46,375 bases of DNA from Candidatus Rifleibacteriota bacterium (GTDB taxonomy: Bacteria > Riflebacteria > Ozemobacteria > Ozemobacterales > Ozemobacteraceae): the NCBI GenBank assembly GCA_017526725.1, contig JAFXRA010000198.1, positions 1 to 46,375 of the forward strand, read 5' to 3'. Below the pieces are notes generated by a model. It made no database searches and was not told where the DNA came from. It saw only the letters and a program-made list of their open reading frames with translations. The position numbers and the translations under genes were made by a program. The first letter of the stretch is position 1; each line of letters opens with the position of its first letter. Shown piece after piece: positions 31,433 through 40,908 of this stretch.

Positions 31433-33124
31433 TCACAGATTAGAGTATTTTCTCAGCAGGAAGTTATACATATCCTGAAGTTCCTTGAATCTTTCTTCTG
31501 CTTTTTTATATTCTTCTTTAGAGGCATTAGCAAAGCGATCCGGGTGACATTCTTTGCATTTAACTCTGTAAGCGCTCTTCAATTGTTCTTTTGTAGCTTT
31601 TGAAGTGAGTCCAAAAATATGCCATATCTTATCGGAAGCAGGTAAGAAATCCATACTTAACGCACTGAAACTGGATTTGGGTATTCCCATACGATCAGAT
31701 ATTCTTTCTATCAAATCTAATTCAACTTTTGGAATAGATTCGTCAGAAACAGCTATTTTAAAGAATAACCCAAGGAAAACGAGACGTGTCTGAGTATTAA
31801 AAGCTTCTTTCAAAACCTGACAGTCATTTTCCAAATTTGAAGGATTCGAAAGTTTAAATTTCAGACGGTCTTTAAGGTAATCCTTATCAACATCTTGAAA
31901 TTTCTTAAAGAAATCAATTACTGCTCTTACTTCCTGGGGAGCACAAACTCCATCAGCCTTAATAACGTGAGCTACAAGCCCAATAAGTTCATCAAGACCA
32001 GTCTTATTGTTACTGAATGTTGATGACGAAGATGTAGAAGAAGTCGATGTATAAACAGATTCACGCGGGTCATTTTCGTAAATATAGTATTCAAAGCCGT
32101 AAACGTAGCGGATTAAATGCTGAGGTCCTTCTCCATCAACAAAAACATCTATATTCAAGTATATTTTCTGAGTAAATTTTAAAGATAAAACCCCATAGGG
32201 AACGAAAAGATATGAATCAACACAAAAAGTGTCATCTATACAGAAAACGCTTTCATTTATAACCAGATCCCCATACATATCCGCCATTTCTGGAACAAGG
32301 CTCTTTATCCAAGCACCGTTTTTAGAGCAGAATTTACCAGAAACAACAATTCTTCTATTCCTAGGATTCTTGACTTTTAATGAATAAGGAAACGCAATAC
32401 CTCTGACTCCGTGGTCATAGGTTGAAAAGTGAGGATCACCAAAAGTAAAAGAAGCTCTGTCGTTTGCAACATACCTGGAATTTTTACTGGAAAGGGTTGG
32501 ATAAACTTTTTCTCCGGGTCTGCTTTTCGTAGCATGCTGTCTACGAAATCCCTGACTAGCTTTAGCGCTCTTATCTTTTTTCAGATTTGTCTTATCGGAA
32601 TAGCTGTAGCTGGATTGCGATCCCTGACTTTGTCTCAAATAGTCGGAAGAATTACCGTAGTAAGGATCACCGGTATCATCATCAGCATCGTAGAAAGTTT
32701 CATTTGAATCATAATCATAATCATCGGGGACTTCATCATAGGAATAATATGACTTCTTTTGCTGTGAATAATTATTTTGCTGTGAATACCTGCTCTGTTG
32801 AGATTGTCTGTTCTGTTGGGAATAACTGCTCTGCTGAGTATTTTGTCTATTCTGGGTCTTCTGAGAATAGCTGGTCTGAGATGATTTCTTAAAGTTATCT
32901 TCATCTCTATTTTGCTGAGGCTTTTGACTACTTTCAGATTCTCTTTCGTAGTGTCCTTCAGGAATATCATCTCCTAAAGGGTCATAACGAAACTTAGAAC
33001 TGCTCGTATGACCGCATGGTCTGCTGTAACCAAACTTGGCATCATCATTTTTTTTGCCGTCTGGGGCATCATCACCAAACAATGCTCCCAATATGCCATT
33101 TAAAAGATTGGTACCCCAAGCCAT
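31433..33124 (-). CDS. TerB-DnaJ co-chaperone with a prion-like Gln/Ser/Tyr-rich linker
   Basis: This 563-residue cytoplasmic protein has several parts. After a short N-terminus comes a Gln/Ser/Asn/Tyr-rich low-complexity region (about 63-180). A beta domain of unknown family follows (about 215-350). Next is a TerB-like helical domain (about 375-485; LIGLVAHVIKADGVCAPQEV), and a C-terminal J domain with the HPD motif at 527-529 (KCKECHPDRF). TerB followed by a J domain is the DjlA layout, so it probably stimulates DnaK at a specific site. AGGGG seven bases before the ATG supports the start. The gene lies downstream of the cyclic-nucleotide-binding protein and pilT. Confidence 0.8.
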   Translation of the reverse strand: MAWGTNLLNGILGALFGDDAPDGKKNDDAKFGYSRPCGHTSSSKFRYDPLGDDIPEGHYERESESSQKPQQNRDEDNFKKSSQTSYSQKTQNRQNTQQSSYSQQNRQSQQSRYSQQNNYSQQKKSYYSYDEVPDDYDYDSNETFYDADDDTGDPYYGNSSDYLRQSQGSQSSYSYSDKTNLKKDKSAKASQGFRRQHATKSRPGEKVYPTLSSKNSRYVANDRASFTFGDPHFSTYDHGVRGIAFPYSLKVKNPRNRRIVVSGKFCSKNGAWIKSLVPEMADMYGDLVINESVFCIDDTFCVDSYLFVPYGVLSLKFTQKIYLNIDVFVDGEGPQHLIRYVYGFEYYIYENDPRESVYTSTSSTSSSSTFSNNKTGLDELIGLVAHVIKADGVCAPQEVRAVIDFFKKFQDVDKDYLKDRLKFKLSNPSNLENDCQVLKEAFNTQTRLVFLGLFFKIAVSDESIPKVELDLIERISDRMGIPKSSFSALSMDFLPASDKIWHIFGLTSKATKEQLKSAYRVKCKECHPDRFANASKEEYKKAEERFKELQDMYNFLLRKYSNL

Positions 33125-33213
33125 TACAAACCCCTAACGAAAGATATTTCTAGCATTATACTACATAAAAGCTAGAAATCAAAATATATTGGTTGGTAGT
33201 TATAGGTTAGCAA

Positions 33214-33252
33214 TTGTCTATTGCCAGTTAACGATTAACAAGCAATAGACAA
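33214..33252. repeat. 11-bp inverted repeat with nested hairpin
   Basis: TTGTCTATTGC (33214-33224) and GCAATAGACAA (33242-33252) are perfect arms. The 17-base loop itself contains GTTAA/TTAAC. It lies just past the stop codon at 33267 on the minus strand but has no T tract. It may be an RNA-processing or stability element rather than a terminator. Confidence 0.5.
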
Positions 33253-33266
33253 CCATTATCAGACAA

Positions 33267-34256
33267 TCAAAGATCAGCAGTTACATAAACCTGTTCGTGC
33301 TGACGTCGAGCTTCTTTTTCCATCAGAAGTCTGGAATTGACGATAGCCTGGCTAACCTGGTCGGCAACGCTTTTTGAAAGATTGAGATGCTGCAGTGAAA
33401 AAGCATTGGGAACTGGGCTGACCAAAACAGCAATTCCTACAACATTCTTCATTTGATTATTATTAAAAGATGAATTCTGCTGGTTTACAATCAAAGGCGT
33501 ATACATTACAGAGGGAAGATTGAAGCCCAACTCTCTTGTGTCAACAAAGTTATCTGCTATTGTCGAGGTTACAGGAATGTCTAAATTCTGCCAATATCTA
33601 GACAACGCTGAAAAAGCACTTAAACTAGTCACCGGAGGCTTTTCGGGAAGCCCTACTATACATTCGAAACATTCTACAACTTCATTCCACATCATTACAA
33701 AGCCAGCAGTAGCATTGGTAACCTTCATCATTCTGGCAAGAACCTGAGTAATGATTTCATTTGGATTGTTTGTCTGGCCTATAATACGGCCAGTTTCATA
33801 GAGTGTAACAACGTCGGTGCTGGTATCTCTAAGTCTGTCTGAAAGACTTCTGACTAAGCACCCCAGCAGTTGAGAAGCAACCTTTGGGGTAGAAGCCATA
33901 AAACTCATAAAGTCATTGCGTTCTATCTTGATTAGTTTTCCGTCTGCGCCCCTCATAACAGCGGATGCGGAACGTGATTCTCCGGTAAGAAGAGCCATTT
34001 CGCCGAAAAATGAACCTGTAGGCAGAACAGCCAGAATTTTATTTGTTCCTGCTTCTGCATCTATGTGTTTTATAATCTCAACCTGTCCTTTTATTATCAT
34101 AAACAGGGAATCGCCGGGGTCGCCTTCCTCAAAAATTACATAATTAGGCTCATCGGGTTCAACAAGTTTAAATATATTCAAACTTGCAGCAATATCCTCT
34201 TTACTCAATTTGGAAAAAAGCTGCAGACTCTTTATCAAATCAACTGTTATTTGCAT
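33267..34256 (-). CDS. Cyclic-nucleotide-binding domain plus GAF domain protein
   Basis: In this 329-residue cytoplasmic protein, residues about 10-125 form a CRP-type cNMP-binding domain. It has the phosphate-binding cassette GEMALLTGESRSASAV with conserved Glu and Arg, so nucleotide binding is plausible. A GAF-like domain follows (about 135-315; LARMMKVTNATAGFVMMW). There is no helix-turn-helix, so it is not a transcription factor by itself. AGGTG eight bases before the ATG supports the start. It lies 18 bases after the pilT stop, so the nucleotide signal may modulate pilus retraction; that link is inferred from position. Confidence 0.82.
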   Translation of the reverse strand: MQITVDLIKSLQLFSKLSKEDIAASLNIFKLVEPDEPNYVIFEEGDPGDSLFMIIKGQVEIIKHIDAEAGTNKILAVLPTGSFFGEMALLTGESRSASAVMRGADGKLIKIERNDFMSFMASTPKVASQLLGCLVRSLSDRLRDTSTDVVTLYETGRIIGQTNNPNEIITQVLARMMKVTNATAGFVMMWNEVVECFECIVGLPEKPPVTSLSAFSALSRYWQNLDIPVTSTIADNFVDTRELGFNLPSVMYTPLIVNQQNSSFNNNQMKNVVGIAVLVSPVPNAFSLQHLNLSKSVADQVSQAIVNSRLLMEKEARRQHEQVYVTADL

Positions 34257-34274
34257 AATTCACACCTGCTAATA

Positions 34275-35444
34275 CTATTTAATTCCGTATGCTGAACCAG
34301 CACCATATGTAGAAGAAGCAGCACCATAAGTTGAGCCGTATGCAGAGCCAGAGCCGTAAGTTCCGCCTGAATTAGTTGCAGCAGGCTGTGATGAAGCAGT
34401 TGTATTTTGAGACCCAAGTCCTGAACGAGCCTTAGATTGGAAAACTTCGGCTGAAATAATTCCATCATTCTTGAGCTTTTGCAGTGAGTTTTCCATAGAA
34501 ATCATTCCCAAGGCACCGCCGGTCTGAATTGCAGTAGGAATTTGATATACTTTTCCTTCACGGATCAGATTAGAAATAGCCGGATTTACCACCATTATTT
34601 CTCGTGCAGCTATACGCCCAGAACCATCCTGTTTAGGTAAAAGAATCTGAGAGATAACACCTTTAAGTGTGGAAGCCAACTGAGCCTTAATCTGTTGCTG
34701 CTGATACGGCGGGAAAACGTCTATAATACGGTCTACTGTTTTGGCAGCAGATTGAGTATGCAAAGTGGCAAAAACTAAATGACCTGTTTCTGCAATAGTT
34801 ATAGCAGCCGCAATAGTTTCCAAGTCTCTCATTTCACCGATTAAAATAACATCGGGACACTGTCTGAGAACATATTTCAAAGCTGCAGTATAGGATTCTG
34901 TATCTTTTCCGACTTCTCTTTGTTCTACGACAGAAAGTTTATGATTATGAACAAACTCAATAGGGTCTTCTACAGTAATAATATGGCAAGCTCTGTTTGT
35001 ATTGATATAGTCAATCATCGCAGCCAAAGTAGTTGATTTACCACTGCCTGTTGGTCCTGTAACACAGACTAGCCCGCTTGGTAAATTACAAAAATCTGCT
35101 GCAGTCTGAGGCAGCAGCAAAGATTCCAATGTTGGAATCCTGCTCATGATAGGTCTTAAAGCTGCGCCAATCTTTCCCATCTGCATAAAAACATTAACGC
35201 GAAATCTGCCTGAATCCGGGAATTCTATTGCTAAATCCAGTTCAGAATGTTTTTCAAAATCACTTTTCTGTTCATCATTAATTATAGAATAGATTAAGGA
35301 ATGTAAATCATTTTCATTAAGCTGATTAGATCCATCCGGAGTGAGACTGCCGTTGATACGAAGCATAGGCGGTCTGCCTGCTGTCAGAATTATATCAGAA
35401 GTATTTTTCTGCATTGCAGAAGCTAAAATTTGTTGCAGATTCAT
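34275..35444 (-). CDS. pilT: Type IV pilus retraction ATPase PilT
   Basis: This is the 389-residue hexameric ATPase that depolymerises type IV pili at the cytoplasmic side. Walker A is GPTGSGKST (130-138), the Asp box is in ITVEDPIEF, Walker B is VILIGEMRD, the His box is HLVFATLHT, and the retraction motif appears as AISNLIREG. The last ~45 residues are an added Tyr/Gly/Ser/Ala-rich tail made of (S/T)xYG(S/A) units, not part of standard PilT. No other pilus genes are in the window. AGGA nine bases before the ATG supports the start. It is 29 bases after the vWA gene and 18 before the cNMP-binding gene. Confidence 0.92.
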   Translation of the reverse strand: MNLQQILASAMQKNTSDIILTAGRPPMLRINGSLTPDGSNQLNENDLHSLIYSIINDEQKSDFEKHSELDLAIEFPDSGRFRVNVFMQMGKIGAALRPIMSRIPTLESLLLPQTAADFCNLPSGLVCVTGPTGSGKSTTLAAMIDYINTNRACHIITVEDPIEFVHNHKLSVVEQREVGKDTESYTAALKYVLRQCPDVILIGEMRDLETIAAAITIAETGHLVFATLHTQSAAKTVDRIIDVFPPYQQQQIKAQLASTLKGVISQILLPKQDGSGRIAAREIMVVNPAISNLIREGKVYQIPTAIQTGGALGMISMENSLQKLKNDGIISAEVFQSKARSGLGSQNTTASSQPAATNSGGTYGSGSAYGSTYGAASSTYGAGSAYGIK

Positions 35445-35473
35445 ATTTATTCTTCCTTTTTATAAAGTATTTC

Positions 35474-38260
35474 TTACCCATTTCTTTTTTCAGCTTTTTT
35501 CTTTGCAAGTTTTAAAGCAGATATAAAAGTTGGATTTGCCGATTCAGTTGTTTTATTTGTTTCTATATTATCACCTTTTTCCTCATTAAGTATATGTAAA
35601 TCTACCGCTTGAGAAAGAGTTTTTCCATCCGGAATTTCAACTTTATTTGTTTCTACTGGTTTTGCCACGTTATTCTTTTGTTTTTTAAGATTTCTAAGTT
35701 TTGAAAAAATAATTGTCAAAAGAGCCATTCTTCTTTCAGATATTTCAAGAAGGAACAGCAACAAAGCCAAAGTAAATAAATAATTTGATACATTTCGGTC
35801 TTGAGTAACCAATGGCATTGTGGCCCAAACAGAAGTTAAATCAATTAACTCACTTCCCCCTGTTATTTTAGCTATTTGTTTTAATTCAGAAGCCCCATTT
35901 CTATTGCTCTGAGGCAAAAATTCCGGCGAATAGATTTGACAAGCTGGAGCCAGCCTTAAATTTTGTTTTTCATTAATTTTAAGTAATGGAGCTATAACCT
36001 CATTGCCATTTAAGTCATGAGAAACTGACAGTTGGTCAGCATTTTCCCAAACAGCTTTTTTAGTAATAGCTTTAGGCTGATTGCCATTCATGCTGCTAAG
36101 TATTTCAAAAACAGGGGTATCGCTAAATGGATCTCTCAATCTTTCAGGATCTAGATTCAAATAAGCTTTCCATCTTCCATTAACTATTTTCTGACTTACT
36201 GTTATTTCGCCAAGTGCTTCTCTATCGTCAAAAGCTAACCATTTATATAACCCTCTGAAAACTTTAGCTGCATAATCTGATTTTAAAAAACTGCCGCCTT
36301 TTTCTTTACTTAAAACACCTGTATAACAGGCAACTTTTCCTAATCCATGCTGCCAGACAGATAAAATAGGTGTTTCATCTTCTGATTCTGCGGTGATAAT
36401 CTGAGAAGCCTCGGGTTTTGTATAACAAATATTATAAGCATCAACAGAAGACTTGAAACTGATATTACTACCTATATAAGTACTTAATTCTCCTGTTGAA
36501 TGAATATTTACAGACTCTTCTATAAAAGTATTTTTAACAGCCATAAAAGTATCTTGAGAAAAAAGTCTTGGAAGATCTTCTGGTTCATCACTAAAAAAGC
36601 ATCGACCTCTACCGCTTTCGGCTATTTTTTTCAGTAGTTCACCATCACAATCTGTTTCTTTTCCCAGACCGATTACACTTAAAGTCATTCCTTCTCTTTC
36701 GGCCTCATCCAATAATTCCCAATAAGTTCCAGGCTTTTCTGAATCACAGGCATCAGCGAATAAAATAATATGCCTTGTCTTGCTTTCGGCTTTCCTTAGC
36801 ATTTCCACGGCAGCATTTATGCCATCATAAACATATATTCCACCGCCTTGGGAGCGAATGGATAAAACATCATTTCTCCATTTGTCTTTACTTTCAACAC
36901 GCTGTAAAGGAACGATTAAATGAGGCGTTGTATCTACAGCAAATACTCCGAATTCATCATCATCCATCAGCAAATCAAGAGAGGAAGCCGCAGCAAGATT
37001 GGCCAGATCCATTTTTGTTCTGCCGCCAACCGTCATTCCCATACTGCCTGAACGGTCAAGGACAACAGCTATAGCAATACTCATCTTGCGAATTTTGCTT
37101 CTCATCTCCATAGATACAGGCAAAGCCTCATCCAAAGGGGATTTATGATAACCGCCGCTGCCATATGAATGTTTACCGCCAGTAATCAATAAACCGCCGC
37201 CCATATGCTTAACCCATGCAGACAAGCTATGCATACCGCTAAACCCGATTTGGTCAGCAGAGATATCCTCTAGAACAACTGTTGAGAAACCAGATAAATC
37301 TTCTATAGTCCAATGAAAATCTTTTGGCTTTTTCTCTTTTACAAGAATTTTATTATTGACAAAAAAATCTCTCATTGTAGAATTTGAATTTTCACTGATT
37401 ATCAATACTGGTTTTATGCCTTTTACAAGAGCAACAGCCTGCGCAATATTGTTTTGAGGTTGAGAATCATTTGCTGAGCCAGAAACCTTAAAAATATACT
37501 TTATTGTTGAACTTTGTGGAGCTTTCATATTAAAGCTTATTTCATTAAAGCCAGATTTCAGATGATATTTGGTTTTAAAAAGACTATTTTCACCAGCAAA
37601 AAGTTCAATATTTGCATCCTGTTCCAAAGGCGATGAAACTCCTGCCCTTATTATAAAAGATTCTCCAGGTTCTAATAGAGAAGGAACATAAAAATAGGAT
37701 ATAGCCAAATCATTTATAATATCACGGCCAAAATATCTATAATCAATGGGAATATTTCGATTTGCAGCATTAACAACAGCATTTTGAGGATCTTGTCCAT
37801 TCCACAGTCCGTCAGAAACAAGAATAATTCTTCCCGACACTGCGTCAGGTATCATTGTTAGAGCCAGATCTATTCCATCAGCCATATTAGAGGCATCAAG
37901 ATTTTGAGTTGAAGACAAAGCTGACACATCGTTTTTTGTAGGGCTGAACTCTATTTTAGCTTTATCAGTAAAACTTACTAAAGCCAAACGGCTGTTTATT
38001 GGCATATTTTCTAACAGAATAGATGTGGTTTCTTGAATACGTTTATCAACTCCATCAGGCATAGAAGCACTTCTGTCTGCTACAACGACGACAACGCCTT
38101 CTTTTCCGCTAATTTTCATAATCGGACTACTTAAAGCCAGACAAATAACAATAATTAATAATATTCTAAGATTTAGAATAATTTTAGATTCAGGTTTAAA
38201 GAAATAAACTAAAAAAAGCAAAGGAATAAGTAAAAGCAACCAGTGAGGTTCAGAAAGCAT
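35474..38260 (-). CDS. Large membrane protein with two vWA domains and a GATase-like domain
   Basis: This 928-residue protein has N-terminal membrane segments (about 7-20 and 29-47), then a vWA domain with MIDAS ADRSASM (Asp62). A GATase1-like segment follows (MGGGLLITGGKHSYGSGGY), and a second vWA domain with MIDAS LDRSGSM near 400 and TKMD. The C-terminus carries another membrane segment and a Lys-rich cytoplasmic tail. The layout resembles COG5426-type proteins. A strong ribosome site (GAGGAGG) lies inside the end of the preceding vWA gene, which it overlaps by 11 bases. It is the last gene of the MoxR/vWA cluster. vWA pairs in such clusters are thought to work with MoxR in assembling metal-dependent or envelope complexes. 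Confidence 0.85.
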   Translation of the reverse strand: MLSEPHWLLLLIPLLFLVYFFKPESKIILNLRILLIIVICLALSSPIMKISGKEGVVVVVADRSASMPDGVDKRIQETTSILLENMPINSRLALVSFTDKAKIEFSPTKNDVSALSSTQNLDASNMADGIDLALTMIPDAVSGRIILVSDGLWNGQDPQNAVVNAANRNIPIDYRYFGRDIINDLAISYFYVPSLLEPGESFIIRAGVSSPLEQDANIELFAGENSLFKTKYHLKSGFNEISFNMKAPQSSTIKYIFKVSGSANDSQPQNNIAQAVALVKGIKPVLIISENSNSTMRDFFVNNKILVKEKKPKDFHWTIEDLSGFSTVVLEDISADQIGFSGMHSLSAWVKHMGGGLLITGGKHSYGSGGYHKSPLDEALPVSMEMRSKIRKMSIAIAVVLDRSGSMGMTVGGRTKMDLANLAAASSLDLLMDDDEFGVFAVDTTPHLIVPLQRVESKDKWRNDVLSIRSQGGGIYVYDGINAAVEMLRKAESKTRHIILFADACDSEKPGTYWELLDEAEREGMTLSVIGLGKETDCDGELLKKIAESGRGRCFFSDEPEDLPRLFSQDTFMAVKNTFIEESVNIHSTGELSTYIGSNISFKSSVDAYNICYTKPEASQIITAESEDETPILSVWQHGLGKVACYTGVLSKEKGGSFLKSDYAAKVFRGLYKWLAFDDREALGEITVSQKIVNGRWKAYLNLDPERLRDPFSDTPVFEILSSMNGNQPKAITKKAVWENADQLSVSHDLNGNEVIAPLLKINEKQNLRLAPACQIYSPEFLPQSNRNGASELKQIAKITGGSELIDLTSVWATMPLVTQDRNVSNYLFTLALLLFLLEISERRMALLTIIFSKLRNLKKQKNNVAKPVETNKVEIPDGKTLSQAVDLHILNEEKGDNIETNKTTESANPTFISALKLAKKKAEKRNG

Positions 38261-40019
38261 AACCGGACCTCCTCTTAGAAATTAGCCATTGATGTACTAG
38301 AAGCAAAACAAAAGCGATTAAAATGAACCACCATTTCACACTTTCAAAATGAAACATAGTGTCATTAGTTATAATTTGCGGCAACTCCTTGCTGCTGACA
38401 GCTTCGCTCAAATCTGACTCTTCGTTAGAACATAGATTAACTGACACTCTGTATTTTTTGCTTTTATCTTTATTAAAAACATCATACATACCTGGTTTAG
38501 CCGCAGCAAAAGTTACTTTATTATTTCGCGCTATATTTTCTATGGGTTCACTTTTATCCAATTCATTCTGCATAAATAAACTTGAAGTATTATTATCGAC
38601 ACAGATTTCTATTCTGCTGCCAGAGCGATAATTATAATAAACGGGCCCTTCTTGATGCTGTAAAGTCCAATCCATAAAATTATAGAAGAATATAGGCCAA
38701 AAATTTGTCTGGTATATATTTGACTTAGATAAGCAGCAATTTAAATAGACTGTTGCCCAAACATCAGAATCTTCGTTAACACAAAGCAAAGGAAGATCAC
38801 CTGCAGCCAGCAAAGTTTTGCCATTTCTTTTAAACTTTGAATCAACTGCCCATATAGCATTTTCAATAGGCAGATCAGAAGTAAGAATGTGCTCTTTATC
38901 AGCAGCAATATATTTATTCAGCAATAATGCTTCTGTGGCATTAGGAATAACCAATTGGGTTAAAATATTATCGTTTCCTTTTATCAACCTATCGCTGATT
39001 ATAACTTGAGGTTTATCGGAACTGATTTTAGCAAGTTCAGTAGCCAAAACAGCTTTTTTTACTATATTCTCGACATATTTATCATTAAAAACTAGTTTAA
39101 CATTTAATTTTTCTCGTCTAACCGGCAATAAAACCGCTTCGTTGTCATAAGCAACCGAATCATTTTTAATTACAGCCTTCAATACTGCATTTTGATTTCT
39201 TTCTTTTAAAATCAATCGTCTAGAAGATTTCGGCCCGATTAAACCAGATACTTTTTCCAATACCGCATCACTTGTTAAATCAATGACTTCAGCAACTATT
39301 TCTTTTGCAGAATTAGAAAAATTAGTAAATTCAAAAAAGCATCTATCACTTTTACCGTTACAAATTCGATTTGCACCAGTGATACCGAAATTATCCAATG
39401 GTCTACCAAAAGAAACCCATTTTACAGCATTTGATGTTTGTTGTGTATTGAGATGGTCTGTTAATACTATAACGATTCCGTCGTCTTCCAACATCTCTAA
39501 AGCTTGAGAAACAGATTCCATCAGATTTGAAGTATTAGAGTCACAAGTCCAGTTTCTCAATAAATTATCAGCTTCAACAGGAGTCATATCTCTTCTTCCC
39601 ATTATTCTGGACTTAACACCAGATTTAATAAGAGTTATGCGATAAAGAGATTTAGGAAATATATGTTTTTCCAGATAATCTATGCTTAAATTCCGAGGAG
39701 AGTCTTCACCCCCTGCTGTCATAGATAAAGAATCATCTAAAACCACAGTAACCGGAATAAGTTGTCCGCTCTGCAAACTCATAGGGTCACCAATAGCAAG
39801 AATAATAAACAAAAAAATCAATAACTCAATAAAAAATAGCAAAGGAGTTTGTAGTTTATGTATTTTTTGCCCACCTTCTGCAGTACTTTTAGATTTGGCA
39901 AAAAACATTATAGAAGAAACCAAAATATTTCTTGAACGCCTTTTGTAAATATAAATGGCAATTAAACCCAGAAATATTAAGGTTCCCCATAGTGCAGAAG
40001 AATTTGTAAATATTGGCAT
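38250..40019 (-). CDS. BatA-like membrane vWA protein
   Basis: This 589-residue protein has a BatA-type N-terminal region with two membrane segments (about 9-25 and 60-77), then a vWA domain with MIDAS LDDSLSM (Asp95). A long extracytoplasmic part follows, and a final membrane segment near the C-terminus (WWFILIAFVLLLVHQW). It starts two bases after the DUF58 stop and overlaps the next vWA gene by 11 bases, so all three are translated as one unit. Family members occur with MoxR and DUF58 proteins, for example in Bat operons of Bacteroidetes, where they affect envelope and stress tolerance. Confidence 0.85.
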   Translation of the reverse strand: MPIFTNSSALWGTLIFLGLIAIYIYKRRSRNILVSSIMFFAKSKSTAEGGQKIHKLQTPLLFFIELLIFLFIILAIGDPMSLQSGQLIPVTVVLDDSLSMTAGGEDSPRNLSIDYLEKHIFPKSLYRITLIKSGVKSRIMGRRDMTPVEADNLLRNWTCDSNTSNLMESVSQALEMLEDDGIVIVLTDHLNTQQTSNAVKWVSFGRPLDNFGITGANRICNGKSDRCFFEFTNFSNSAKEIVAEVIDLTSDAVLEKVSGLIGPKSSRRLILKERNQNAVLKAVIKNDSVAYDNEAVLLPVRREKLNVKLVFNDKYVENIVKKAVLATELAKISSDKPQVIISDRLIKGNDNILTQLVIPNATEALLLNKYIAADKEHILTSDLPIENAIWAVDSKFKRNGKTLLAAGDLPLLCVNEDSDVWATVYLNCCLSKSNIYQTNFWPIFFYNFMDWTLQHQEGPVYYNYRSGSRIEICVDNNTSSLFMQNELDKSEPIENIARNNKVTFAAAKPGMYDVFNKDKSKKYRVSVNLCSNEESDLSEAVSSKELPQIITNDTMFHFESVKWWFILIAFVLLLVHQWLISKRRSGYAF

Positions 40020-40020
40020 A

Positions 40021-40893
40021 TCAGTAACCTAAAACCAGAACTTCATTTTTAATAAGATCATTAGGAACAAAGTCTTTTAAAAACTCCTCAGCTTCAATAA
40101 AAGAAAAAACTGCTCCTGATTTTGTGCAGCATTCTTTCCAATACTGTCTATGACGTTCGAAATTAGTCTTATATTCAGCGATTAAAGCCTCATCGCAAAT
40201 TAATTCCAATGCTTCACCCGATTCAGAATCAATTACACGCATATTTCCATAAATATTAGGTTCTATATCTTCTTTTGAAACCAATTGTATAACAATTACA
40301 GCAGCAGCCCCATCGGATAATCTTTGAAGAATTCCCATAGGTTCCTGATTCCAAAACAAATCACTTATGACTACCCTGACAGTACCACTTCTTAATTTTG
40401 GCGGATACTCAAAGATAGTTCTACCTGTATTATTTTTATAATCCGCATAAAAATCAGGCCATTTTTCGATTGGAAGATTAGCAGGTTCAACTTTGCTGCA
40501 TAATTTTTTTATCAGCCATGAATCATTCGTAAAACCAGAATTATTAGAGGCCTTAATAAAAATCGCAGTAAGAGCTGTCAGAGCATCAAACTTTTCTTCA
40601 TTTATTTCCATAGAAGCCGAGAGATCAATAAGCAGATCCAAATGAGGGGTTATTTCTTCCCTGAATAGTTTTATGGCCAATTTATCAGAACGAGCTACAG
40701 CACTCCAATCTATGTGACGAATATCATCACCAGGCTGGTATTCGCGATGTTCTACGAATTCAAGAGATTGTCCGGTTTTTGAACCAAACTTACCTCCACC
40801 CTGAGCCCCTAGAAACCTGGTCGAAAGATTAAGACAAAACCTTTGCCCAGATATTTCGGCTGATTTTAAAACATTTTGTTTTACCTTATTCAA
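40021..40893 (-). CDS. DUF58 protein
   Basis: This 290-residue cytoplasmic protein carries the diagnostic DUF58 stretch FVEHREYQPGDDIRHIDW followed by SDKLAIKLFREE. A vWA-like fold follows with DLLIDLSASM (a MIDAS-like DxSxS). DUF58 proteins almost always accompany MoxR ATPases. The start is a TTG at 40893, with only a weak ribosome site; no better in-frame start is visible, and the length before the motif fits the family. It lies 15 bases after the ABC permease stop and two bases before the BatA-like gene. Confidence 0.9.
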   Translation of the reverse strand: MNKVKQNVLKSAEISGQRFCLNLSTRFLGAQGGGKFGSKTGQSLEFVEHREYQPGDDIRHIDWSAVARSDKLAIKLFREEITPHLDLLIDLSASMEINEEKFDALTALTAIFIKASNNSGFTNDSWLIKKLCSKVEPANLPIEKWPDFYADYKNNTGRTIFEYPPKLRSGTVRVVISDLFWNQEPMGILQRLSDGAAAVIVIQLVSKEDIEPNIYGNMRVIDSESGEALELICDEALIAEYKTNFERHRQYWKECCTKSGAVFSFIEAEEFLKDFVPNDLIKNEVLVLGY

Positions 40894-40908
40894 AATAAAC
40901 AGCTAGCC

